This document shows, piece after piece, positions 43,609-52,173 of a stretch of DNA of 64,000 nt. Location of the stretch: positions 1-64,000 of the forward strand of contig JADKFY010000016.1 in NCBI GenBank assembly GCA_016717305.1, written 5' to 3'. Origin of the DNA: Flavobacteriales bacterium. GTDB taxonomy: Bacteria; Bacteroidota; Bacteroidia; Flavobacteriales_F; PHOS-HE28. The first letter of the stretch is position 1; the number at the start of each line of letters is the position of its first letter. The translations under genes and the position numbers were made by a program. A model generated the notes under the pieces. It searched no databases. It was given only the letters and a program-made list of their open reading frames with translations, and was not told the origin of the DNA.

Positions 43609-46600
43609 TTACGGCTGTATCACCAGTCGCTCGGTATAGGTCTTGTCACCTGCGGTGATGTTGACCATGTACATACCGCCTGCCAGATCACCCTGGAGGT
43701 CGATCACCGTGTTGAGGTAACCGTCCTGAACGGCGATCGTGCGGGCCGTTACCCGTTGTCCACGCAGGTCGTAGATGTCCACGCTGACCGTGTTCACATC
43801 TGCTGCTACTTCGCTCAGCGCAATGGTCACCAGATCACCGCGGTTCGGGTTCGGGTACATGGTAAGTGCTCCGCCGTTCTGGGTTCCCATGCTGCTGGCA
43901 CCACCTTGCGCGGTCTGGCAGTCTATGGTCACGGTACACATGCGGCCCCATTCCACGATCGGTGCAGGGTAGCAAGCAGGGCTTGGGCTGTCCACACACC
44001 AGGTGGCACCACCGTCCTTGCTCACACGCACATCCACCTCGTAGGTCTTACTGCACTCCAAAGGAGCCCCGAATGCACTATTCCAATTCAGGTAACGCGT
44101 TGGGCTCGTCTGTGGTGGAAGCACAATGCAAACGCTCTCACCAGGGATCCGGAAACGGAACTGGAACCGTACGCCAGTACCGCCGGCCAACGGAGGTGGC
44201 TCGAACTGTGGTGGTTTGGCCACGATCTTATTGGCGTTCGTATTCGTTCCGCCAAAGGTCCGTGTCACGCCGCAGCTGTAGTCGCTGGTGTTGGTATTGT
44301 CGTCTTGCAACCACACCAATGGGCACGCCGCACGTGCCGCGTCCATCTTCATTCTACAGGCCGGTCCAAAGGCTTGGTTCAATCCGTTCACACGTCCGCG
44401 CACACGCACGTTCATCAGCACTCCTTCTGGGATGTGTGGTGTAAGCACGGTGTTGAACCAGCCATGGATCTTGAGGCGGGCAGCACGGTTCGCAGAAGCA
44501 GGGGAGAAACCATCGCTCACGTTATGGGCGTGGAACCTGCGGAAGCTATAGGTACCGTTCGGATCGAAGATCCAGAACTCGTAACCGCTGTTGGCATCCT
44601 GCACAGAGTTGGCACCGTTCGGCACCCATTCCGCAGCAACCAATGGATCCGCATGGCTCACCAGATACCTGTATTGCACCCAATCCAATTTGTCGCAGCT
44701 GTGGTTGATCAGGTCAATGTCACCGATGGGCAAGCAGAAGCTCTGCGGCCCAGCAATGCTACTGAGGCTACCGTTGCTGAAGTTGTCAAAGTTGTCGATG
44801 ATCCTGCGACCGCCGGTGCCTGACTCACGTACTTGATAACCACCGCTCACGAAGCCATCTCCACCGCTGTCATACACGTTCAGCTTGTAGCAACCTTCAG
44901 GCAAGCAGCAATCCAACACGATCGGTGAGGTAATGCCTGTTGGGAAGGCAGGATTGATACCGCCGTTGCAGAACACCGTGCTGCTACCTTCCACAAGGAT
45001 CTCGAAGGAAGCTTCGTCGCTGTTCACATCGGTGCGCAATTCAACCGAGATGTTCTCCGTGCATGGGATCGCAACGCAAGTACAGGTTGCATCCAAAGCT
45101 CCAGGGGAAACACCATCTCCAGGGTCACTGTCGCAGAAGTCGCCAACCTCTCCGAAGACCGTTGGGCAGCTGTCGCCACAATCGGCTATGCCATCACCAT
45201 CGGTATCCGTGTCATCCACCGTTATCGTGGTCACGTCACTATTCGGACAAGTACCATCAGAATACGTGTATGTGATCGTCTGTGTACCTACGCCCGGGTC
45301 GAAGACCTGACTGCCAACGGGACCGCTAACACCGGTTCCACTAAAGGTTCCACCGCTCGGGGTTCCAGCCAAGGCCACAGGAGCATCCAATACACAGAAT
45401 GGACCGTAACTGCCGGCACTGACCGTAGGAATAGGGTTCACCGTTAGGGTCAACGAACCTGAATTCTCGCAGCCGTTACTATCGGTTACTGTTACGGTGT
45501 ATGCTGTAGTAGCTGTAGCAGTCGCAACAGGGTTGGCAATGGTTGTGCTGCTCAAGAACGTGGCAGGTGTCCATGCCCAGGCGGTAACTGTGCCGCTGTT
45601 CGGGTTGTTGTAACCGGGGTTGTAGTAACCGATGGATTGCGGTGCTACTGTTGATGTGGTCCAGTCAGCACCCGTATTGCTGTCGTTTGTAGCCGTGCGC
45701 ACTGTACCTGCATTGCTGCTCAGCGAAGAGGCACCTGCTCCACTCCAATCAGCAGGGGTAACACCCAATGCTGGAGCGAAGACCCCTGTGTTCGTAGCAA
45801 CTGCATCGATGATCGTCCCGGACCCGTTCCGTAAGATGAAACAGTAACTGCCTCCTGAGCTGAGAATATTGCTCGAACCACCGGTGATGAAGTACAGGTT
45901 CGCGGGACTTTGGGTTCCGAGACCCAAACCGATCACCAACACGCCGTTCGCTGGGATGATGGTACCGGGAGGGAACGTTAGTGCCGGATGGTTGTTCGCG
46001 GCATTGTTGCTCAGGTGGTCACTGAAGGTCCAGCCACTGACATCCGCCGGAACGGTCGAAGCGTTGTTCAGTTCCACGTAGTCATCAGGTGTTGTGGGAA
46101 TGTATGCGGGATAGACCGGCGTTTGGCCCAAAGCAACCCCAGAAGCACCCCAGAGGGTGACCTCTGTGATAAGAACGTTGGGAAGGGTAACACTCGCCGT
46201 TACATTCAATTGACTGTTCGAACCAGCGCAAATTGCTGCCGGTGTGGCGGTCAACGATGTGATCGCAGGGAGCGGGTTCACCGTAACGGCCACAGTAGCA
46301 TTAGCCGAAGTACATCCATTGGCAGATGCCGTTAACGTATAGGTGCCCGAATTTGCCGCGGTCGCGCCAGCTATCTGTGGGTTCTGATCGGTACTGGAGA
46401 AGCTATCCGGGCCGCTCCAATTGAACGTGGTTCCCAGATCGCTCGACCCGTTCAACTGCAATGCATTACCAACACAGCCGGGGCCAGCAGAAGCACTAGC
46501 AGTAGGCACTGGGAATACTGCGACGGTCTTCGTTGCAGTAGCTTGGCCACCACACGCATCCGTGATCAAAACACTCCAGACACCAGCAATCGCCGCATTT

Positions 46601-47469
46601 TGTGTTTGGTTGGTTCCGGCAGCGTTTGCATTCGGATCCGTCCATGCATAAGAATAAGGGCCACCACCACCGGTAGGGTTGGCTGTCAACAACACGGGCG
46701 TGGTTCCGCAAACCGAGGCTACAGACGGTGTAATGTTGGCCTGCCCAGCGCTCAAGGCAGGGTTGGCGTTTATAGTGATGTTGCCGGTTGCTGTGCAATT
46801 GTTGGCCGGGTTGGTCACCACTACTGTAAGCGGATACGTACCCGATGGCGCAGGTCCAAAGACCGGATTGGTGATGTTGTTCGCACTCAAATAAGTGCCA
46901 GGGCTCCAAACTGCGTCATTGCTGTTCGGTGTGAAGGAGATCACTTGGCCATCCGTCAAGCTGGCAGTGTTGAAGCTGACCTGAGTTGCCTCAGTAAGGC
47001 TGTATCCTAGTCCGATCGTGGCGCTCGCACCGGCATCGTTGGCGCTTTGTGCACCACCGCAGTTCACGTCTTGATACGCGTAATAGATCTTACCGGAACT
47101 CAGGTCCAACTGTACTTGGAAAGTGATGATCAGACCTTCCACGGTAGCCGAGAAGTGTCCCCATTCATGCCACTGGATGATGAACAGGTTTCCCACTTGT
47201 TGGGTGTAGATCTGTGTTGTGGAGAGGTTGTCCAGATCGTCCCAGAAAACCGCTAATCCTACTGGACTTGCACCGAAGGTCGCAGGCAATGCCAGGTTTC
47301 CGTTGTTGACCGCACCTGCCGTTACTCCGAAGATCAAGGCTCCGTTGTCACCAACGAGAGCATCCGTATACGCCACACCGTTGTATGTGAAGCTCGGTAT
47401 AGTGAGAGGGTGCTCATTATCATCCAGAACAGCCGGGGCGGGAATCCGTTCCCGTCGCACTGATGTCAA
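43609..47469 (-). CDS. Giant adhesin, C-terminal open stretch with T9SS type A sorting domain
   Basis: 1,286 codons open. In order: the end of a prepeptidase/nidogen-like unit (SFTYNGVAYTDALVGDNGAL...GLAVFWDDLDNLSTTQIYTQ), Ig-like units, a lamin-tail domain (LPNVLITEVTLWGASG...VELNNASTVPADVSGWTFSD), a cadherin-like/SprB-type unit, a thrombospondin-3-like stretch (DDTDTDGDGIADCGDSCPTV), a Cys-rich jelly-roll-like region, a long domain with conserved Arg/Cys (CRMKMDAARAACPLVWLQDD) and a C-terminal type A sorting domain (MYPNPNRGDLVTIALSEV...GGMYMVNITAGDKTYTERLV). The true upstream joins at about 47420-47470, where the frame shifts relative to the next stretch. Confidence 0.8.
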   Translation of the reverse strand: MTSVRRERIPAPAVLDDNEHPLTIPSFTYNGVAYTDALVGDNGALIFGVTAGAVNNGNLALPATFGASPVGLAVFWDDLDNLSTTQIYTQQVGNLFIIQWHEWGHFSATVEGLIITFQVQLDLSSGKIYYAYQDVNCGGAQSANDAGASATIGLGYSLTEATQVSFNTASLTDGQVISFTPNSNDAVWSPGTYLSANNITNPVFGPAPSGTYPLTVVVTNPANNCTATGNITINANPALSAGQANITPSVASVCGTTPVLLTANPTGGGGPYSYAWTDPNANAAGTNQTQNAAIAGVWSVLITDACGGQATATKTVAVFPVPTASASAGPGCVGNALQLNGSSDLGTTFNWSGPDSFSSTDQNPQIAGATAANSGTYTLTASANGCTSANATVAVTVNPLPAITSLTATPAAICAGSNSQLNVTASVTLPNVLITEVTLWGASGVALGQTPVYPAYIPTTPDDYVELNNASTVPADVSGWTFSDHLSNNAANNHPALTFPPGTIIPANGVLVIGLGLGTQSPANLYFITGGSSNILSSGGSYCFILRNGSGTIIDAVATNTGVFAPALGVTPADWSGAGASSLSSNAGTVRTATNDSNTGADWTTSTVAPQSIGYYNPGYNNPNSGTVTAWAWTPATFLSSTTIANPVATATATTAYTVTVTDSNGCENSGSLTLTVNPIPTVSAGSYGPFCVLDAPVALAGTPSGGTFSGTGVSGPVGSQVFDPGVGTQTITYTYSDGTCPNSDVTTITVDDTDTDGDGIADCGDSCPTVFGEVGDFCDSDPGDGVSPGALDATCTCVAIPCTENISVELRTDVNSDEASFEILVEGSSTVFCNGGINPAFPTGITSPIVLDCCLPEGCYKLNVYDSGGDGFVSGGYQVRESGTGGRRIIDNFDNFSNGSLSSIAGPQSFCLPIGDIDLINHSCDKLDWVQYRYLVSHADPLVAAEWVPNGANSVQDANSGYEFWIFDPNGTYSFRRFHAHNVSDGFSPASANRAARLKIHGWFNTVLTPHIPEGVLMNVRVRGRVNGLNQAFGPACRMKMDAARAACPLVWLQDDNTNTSDYSCGVTRTFGGTNTNANKIVAKPPQFEPPPLAGGTGVRFQFRFRIPGESVCIVLPPQTSPTRYLNWNSAFGAPLECSKTYEVDVRVSKDGGATWCVDSPSPACYPAPIVEWGRMCTVTIDCQTAQGGASSMGTQNGGALTMYPNPNRGDLVTIALSEVAADVNTVSVDIYDLRGQRVTARTIAVQDGYLNTVIDLQGDLAGGMYMVNITAGDKTYTERLVIQP
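47166..47401 (-). repeat. Long direct repeat within the giant adhesin, copy A
   Basis: About 235 bases nearly identical by eye to 50732-50975, same orientation. It encodes a prepeptidase/nidogen-like unit (GLAVFWDDLDNLSTTQIYTQ). The breaks in reading frame lie at or next to both copies. Confidence 0.75.
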
Positions 47470-50400
47470 TGAAGGTTGAACCTCCAGACCCCATGGTGTA
47501 GCCGGATGCCGGTGCCGCCACGTTCAATTGACTGGTGGCCGTATTCTCACAAATGTTCATCGGTGTCGCTGTGGTACTCAGTATCACCGGGTTCGCATTC
47601 ACAATGGCGGCGGTGGTCGCTACGCTCGAACACACGCCAACACTGGCAGTGAAGGTGTAAATACCGGATGCTGCCGCTGTAGGCGAGGCAATGGCCGGGC
47701 TTAATTCTGTGCTCGTGAATCCGTTAGGACCCGTCCAAGAATACGTGGTTCCAATGTCCGTAACACCTGTCAAGTTCAACGGGTTACCCTCGCACAACGG
47801 TCCATTGTTGCTGGCCGTTGCGGTAGGAGTAGGTGTAATGATCGTGGAAATTTGGTTGGTGGCAACACTGTCCATGGTGTTGGTACAAACCACTTGGCCT
47901 TGGAAATACGTGCTGACGACAATGCCAGAAACACCAATGGTGGAGCCTACGCCTACATACGTGTTATATGGGCCACCGGAATTCGGTGAACTGTACCAGC
48001 GCACCACAACACCACCATCCGTGGATTGACCTGCAACGGAAAGTGTGGTTGATGTTGGTGCACAGGCCGGTCCCGGATTCGAGGATGTTGCTGTTCCTAC
48101 TACAGGAGGTCCGGAACATAGCGCCACGGTCTGGATACCGATATTGTCCACATGGAAATCGTAGCTAGGCAGATCGTCCACTGGACCATCTTGTGCCAAG
48201 AATGCGATGATCACTTGCTGACCTGCATAGGGCGTAAGGTCGATGAGCTGCGGTACCAATGTGTTCGTAACAGTAGCCGTATTCCCAGCATTGTGGGTGA
48301 ACAAGGTGCTGTAGCTCACTCCGCAATCCGTAGAGATCATGACGCGAACGCGATCGTCCGTGCCCTGCATCCCGCCGGATACGTCCACTACACCTGAGCT
48401 GAGCTCCGTAATAGCGATGCTGTACGAGAACTGTGTGCCGGGTTGTGCAACGAAGCGCGGACCAACAAGCCATTCATTGCGCGTGGCGACCGTTAAGTTG
48501 ATCCTTGCACTAACACCTGAACCCAATTGGGTCTGCTGTGCTGCGAGTGAACTGGTCCATAGTGATGTGGTCGCAACACCCGGTACGGTTGCACCTGTGG
48601 CTTCACGCCAGCCGTTGTTCGGCGCAACAAGAGTGAGCATGTTGGCACCGGTGAAACCTGTAAAATCCTGTGTGATCGGCAAAGCTGTTGGTGTTACAAC
48701 AGTGCGGTTAACAGGAACCATTGCATTATTGCCGTTGTTCCCATCGCCGACCACACTTGTGTTGGCATTGAAGGTGTAAACGCCACCGGCGCTCATATCC
48801 AAGGTCGTGCTCATGGGCACGTCCAATGAAGCTCCCGCGGCCAATGTTCCGGTGTTCACCGTTGCGCTCAATGTCGCAATGATCGCCCCCGTAACATCCG
48901 TGGTCACGGTAACAGGATCTGCACTGAAGTCGATCGCATAGACCGCGTTGTTCGTGATGCTGACCGTGACCGGCATGGTGCTCGTATAGCATCCGGTCGT
49001 TCCCGGGGATACCAATGCTGTTGCTCGCATATCCAGCAAGGGAGGTGCGCTCGCACAGAAATCAAAGGTGCTGCTCACGGCGTTTCCGTTGGTGTTGTAA
49101 ACACGGACAAGAATGGTGTCACCGATCGTCAAACCGGTCATGTTCACAGTGTTCGATCCGGTCGTGCTGCACGCTCCAGAAATGGCGACCGGTGCTGCAC
49201 AAGGTCCGGTGAAGCCGGCCAGTGTCATAGCAGTGCTGCCAGGGAACACGTTCAATACCTGAGCGCGATGCACAGGGGCCGTGGCAACGAAGCGGTACCA
49301 TAGATCACGATTGGGTGTGCCTCCGCAGTTGTTGGTAATGCCAGTGGTTGCGGTTGCTCCGCCCAATTCTCCGGTAACGGTCTGCACGCAGGTGTAGTTC
49401 GGGTTGATGGGTGCAAAACGCGCTCGGCATGGCTCATCATTCGGGCAAGCGGACAGGTCGAGGAATACCGGAGTTAGGATCTTGTTGCACGACGTGGAGT
49501 CGGCATGGCCAATGGTCACATTAACCGAAGTTCCCAAAGGGTATGGGCCGAGCAAATTGCTCGTGAACAAGGGTACATTGAACAAGGTATCCGGATCGGC
49601 AGGAAGCACTTGGTAATAGATGTTCACATCACCAGTGCTACCATCGCCACTGCTGAACGGGAATACATCAACCTGGAAGCTACCGGTCGCGCAATCCGGT
49701 ATGGCGCTTACGAATGCATCCGGTTGGATGCAACCAGGAGTGCACTGAACGGTCCATGCAATAGGGTTCGATGCAAAAGCACCGTCGTCGCAACTGGTGG
49801 TGTCGTTGGAGACGATCTCGAAGAAGATCGAATCACCAGAGGAAACAAAGCTGGCACCGCCGATGTTTCCACCGAAATTGCCACCACCCAAGCTAGGGAA
49901 GGCATTGCTGGAACCATCGTAGATGTTCACAGCATCGTTCAATCCGATCGTACCTTGACTGAAGTTCAAAGTGACCGTTTCACCAGAGACCGGTGTAACA
50001 TAGAAGAACGTACGTGTTTCGTTGTTCCTGTAGCAGAAATTATCGGCGGTGGGTGTTCCACAATTCAGAACTACAGGGCAACCGGAGTAGAACAACCCCA
50101 GTTCCAACGTACATGTGGAATTGAAGATGCTCACGACCACTTCGTCGGTTTCATTGAATGGGCCGAGGTCAGGTGTGATCGCTCCGGTGGGCAATCCGCT
50201 GATCGGTGAACCGGCACCGGGAGCACCGTTCACTGTCCAACTCAGACCTACGGTGGGACTTGTCCCTGTGCTTGTGATATTCACCCCAATACTGAATTGG
50301 TCGTTCCCACAATCCGGCAGGACCGTGGTCGTTGCCGTTGGCGGGGCCTCGGTGTTCACTACCACGTTGCTCGTAACAACGCAACCTGCATTCGATGCCG

Positions 50401-50659
50401 TTACGGTGAAGTTGGTGCCACTCAGCACATTGCTAGCGACCGGGTTGGCGATGAAGGCATTGTCCAACAGCGATGCATTGTCCCAAGAGTAGGCAGGGGA
50501 TGCAGGAGTGAAGGAGATCACTTGACCATTTGTTAAGCTCGCGGTGTTGAAGCTGTATTGCGAAGGCCCCTCCCCAACAAAATTGAGACCCACAGTTGCG
50601 CTCAGTCCTGCATCATTTGCGCTGGATCGCACCACCGAAATTGACGTCTTGATAGGCAT
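47420..50659 (-). CDS. Giant adhesin, second open stretch
   Basis: 1,079 codons. It starts in the middle of a repeat unit (SANDAGLSATVGLNFVGEG, the equivalent of SANDAGASATIGLGYSLTEA in the C-terminal stretch) and includes a CUB-like or prepeptidase domain (CYRNNETRTFFYVTPVSGET...NIYDGSSNAFPSLGGGNFGG), another (RDLWYRFVATAPVHRAQVLN), a MAM/cleaved-adhesin-like domain (FTGFTGANMLTLVAPNNGWR...YDFHVDNIGIQTVALC) and an Ig-like unit near the end (PTATASNNGPLCEGNPLNLT). It has no start signal or signal peptide of its own and ends in FIDISATGTDSRPGCSG, after which homology continues in another frame. Confidence 0.75.
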   Translation of the reverse strand: MPIKTSISVVRSSANDAGLSATVGLNFVGEGPSQYSFNTASLTNGQVISFTPASPAYSWDNASLLDNAFIANPVASNVLSGTNFTVTASNAGCVVTSNVVVNTEAPPTATTTVLPDCGNDQFSIGVNITSTGTSPTVGLSWTVNGAPGAGSPISGLPTGAITPDLGPFNETDEVVVSIFNSTCTLELGLFYSGCPVVLNCGTPTADNFCYRNNETRTFFYVTPVSGETVTLNFSQGTIGLNDAVNIYDGSSNAFPSLGGGNFGGNIGGASFVSSGDSIFFEIVSNDTTSCDDGAFASNPIAWTVQCTPGCIQPDAFVSAIPDCATGSFQVDVFPFSSGDGSTGDVNIYYQVLPADPDTLFNVPLFTSNLLGPYPLGTSVNVTIGHADSTSCNKILTPVFLDLSACPNDEPCRARFAPINPNYTCVQTVTGELGGATATTGITNNCGGTPNRDLWYRFVATAPVHRAQVLNVFPGSTAMTLAGFTGPCAAPVAISGACSTTGSNTVNMTGLTIGDTILVRVYNTNGNAVSSTFDFCASAPPLLDMRATALVSPGTTGCYTSTMPVTVSITNNAVYAIDFSADPVTVTTDVTGAIIATLSATVNTGTLAAGASLDVPMSTTLDMSAGGVYTFNANTSVVGDGNNGNNAMVPVNRTVVTPTALPITQDFTGFTGANMLTLVAPNNGWREATGATVPGVATTSLWTSSLAAQQTQLGSGVSARINLTVATRNEWLVGPRFVAQPGTQFSYSIAITELSSGVVDVSGGMQGTDDRVRVMISTDCGVSYSTLFTHNAGNTATVTNTLVPQLIDLTPYAGQQVIIAFLAQDGPVDDLPSYDFHVDNIGIQTVALCSGPPVVGTATSSNPGPACAPTSTTLSVAGQSTDGGVVVRWYSSPNSGGPYNTYVGVGSTIGVSGIVVSTYFQGQVVCTNTMDSVATNQISTIITPTPTATASNNGPLCEGNPLNLTGVTDIGTTYSWTGPNGFTSTELSPAIASPTAAASGIYTFTASVGVCSSVATTAAIVNANPVILSTTATPMNICENTATSQLNVAAPASGYTMGSGGSTFIDISATGTDSRPGCSG

Positions 50660-52173
50660 AGGTCACTAGAGTTAAGTTGCGCTTGGAAGGTTACACCACC
50701 GTTCCGTAACAGCTGAGAAGTGACCGCATTGGCATGCCACTGGATAATGAAGAGGTTGCCTACTTGTTGGGTATAGATCTGCGTTGTGGAGAGGTTATCC
50801 AGATCGTCCCAGAAGACTGCTAATCCTACTGGACCAGCACCGAAGGTCGCAGGTAATGCCAGGTTACCGTTATTGACCGCACCAGTTGTTCCCCAGTTGA
50901 AACCAATGCTCCATTGGCACCAACGAGAGCATCCGCATAGGCTACCCCATTGTATGTAAAGCTGGGAATGGTAATGAGGATGTTCGGTATCATCGCCAAC
51001 ACCTTGGGAACGACGTCCCCCCGTAGTGCTGATATCGATGAACGAACTACCGCCGCTGCCGAGCACGTAACCGGGAGCTGAAGCCGTAACGCTCAATTGT
51101 GTGCTACCACCGGCACAGATCGTGCCCGGAGTAGCGCTCGCAGGAACTGTAATGGTCGGTGGTACATTCACGCTTATGGTTACGGAACCTGGGGCGGATA
51201 CGCAGTTCGCTGGTGCTGCGGAGGTCACCGTGAAGCTATAGACACCAGCTGCTGCATTGGTCAATCCAGTTATGGATGGACTTTGGTTGGTACTTGTAAA
51301 GCCGTTCGGTCCTGTCCATGCGTAAGATGCACCGGGTCCAGCAGTGTTACCTCCTGTAAGCTGAAGGGTTTGGCCCAAGCAAGCAGGTCCTGCTGTTGGG
51401 GATGAAATAGGTGTGGGGTCTTCGATCACGGTGATCGAAGTTGTTGCAGGAGAACCACCACAATCGTCGGTAATGGTCACCTGCCACAGACCGGGTATGT
51501 TCACCAGTTGTGTTTGATTGGTTCCTGCAGCATTGCTGTTCGGATCGGTCCACTGGTATTGCAGAACACCACCACCGTCGATCGCGTTGGCGGTCAACGT
51601 AACGCTGCTTCCTGCGCAGTAGCGAGGCGTTGCAGGCGTAATGGTTGCACCGGAGATCGCGGGGTTCACAGTTAGTGTCACCGTGCCTTGTGCGGAGCAA
51701 CCCGGAGCGCCGGTAACAGTAACCGTGTATGCCGTGGTGGCAGTCACAGAAGAAGCTGTTGGACTAGCCAAGGAAGGGTCGTCCAAGAATGTGACGGGTG
51801 ACCAAGAGTAGGAAGAGATCGTTCCTGTATTCGGGTTGGTATAGCCGGGGTTGAAAACACCCATGGTCAATGGAATGGCATTGGTCGCGATGATCCAATC
51901 CGAAGCGGTGTTGCTGTCCATGGCAGCAGTGCGTTTAAGACCAGCGAAACCTGACGTTGCACCTGTATTCCCGGTCCAATCGCTGGCCGTAACACCCGTG
52001 CCAGCGGCAAATACGTTAGCAGTATTGAGTCCAACGACATCTACGATCGTGGCTCCATTACTTAAAACAACACCCCAAGAGCTACTCGACTGGTAATCTT
52101 GCGTAAAGGCACCTGTCCCGGTACTGAAATAACGGTTCGGAGGATCATCCGCACCCGAGCCGTAGTTCACCAC
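50602..52173 (-). CDS. Giant adhesin, third open stretch
   Basis: 523 codons. It begins with the second half of a lamin-tail domain (VNYGSGADDPPNRYFSTGTG), then Ig-like units (WTDPNSNAAGTNQTQLVNIP; SPTAGPACLGQTLQLTGGNT) and the start of another prepeptidase-type unit. Here the frame is lost after FIDISTTGG and regained at AVNNGNLALPATFGAGPVGL; it is lost again at the end (QLNSSDLCLSRRQFRWC), where a deletion of several bases compared with the parallel unit at 47100 is evident. Confidence 0.72.
   Translation of the reverse strand: MVNYGSGADDPPNRYFSTGTGAFTQDYQSSSSWGVVLSNGATIVDVVGLNTANVFAAGTGVTASDWTGNTGATSGFAGLKRTAAMDSNTASDWIIATNAIPLTMGVFNPGYTNPNTGTISSYSWSPVTFLDDPSLASPTASSVTATTAYTVTVTGAPGCSAQGTVTLTVNPAISGATITPATPRYCAGSSVTLTANAIDGGGVLQYQWTDPNSNAAGTNQTQLVNIPGLWQVTITDDCGGSPATTSITVIEDPTPISSPTAGPACLGQTLQLTGGNTAGPGASYAWTGPNGFTSTNQSPSITGLTNAAAGVYSFTVTSAAPANCVSAPGSVTISVNVPPTITVPASATPGTICAGGSTQLSVTASAPGYVLGSGGSSFIDISTTGGRRSQGVGDDTEHPHYHSQLYIQWGSLCGCSRWCQWSIGFNWGTTGAVNNGNLALPATFGAGPVGLAVFWDDLDNLSTTQIYTQQVGNLFIIQWHANAVTSQLLRNGGVTFQAQLNSSDLCLSRRQFRWCDPAQMMQD
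50732..50975 (-). repeat. Long direct repeat within the giant adhesin, copy B
   Basis: Second copy of the unit at 47166-47401, about 3.6 kb away. Near-identity at the DNA level over this length suggests recent duplication or gene conversion, and makes this part vulnerable to misassembly. Confidence 0.75.

Noticed and set aside
43211..43639. Plus-strand frame with an internal signal-peptide-like stretch (MFARLRFVLVLLFTTQSTIG)
   Set aside because: The frame runs through the perfect hairpin at 43554 and into the antisense of the adhesin; no conserved domain. It may be another relic but is not supportable as a gene.
43756..44823. Plus-strand open frame of 355 codons opposite the giant adhesin
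   Set aside because: It is a shadow of the minus-strand coding sequence with His/Arg/Thr-rich composition and no recognisable domain; the minus frame has clear homology.
49505..50209. Plus-strand open frame of 234 codons opposite the giant adhesin
   Set aside because: Antisense shadow, composition untypical of a protein, and no start context.
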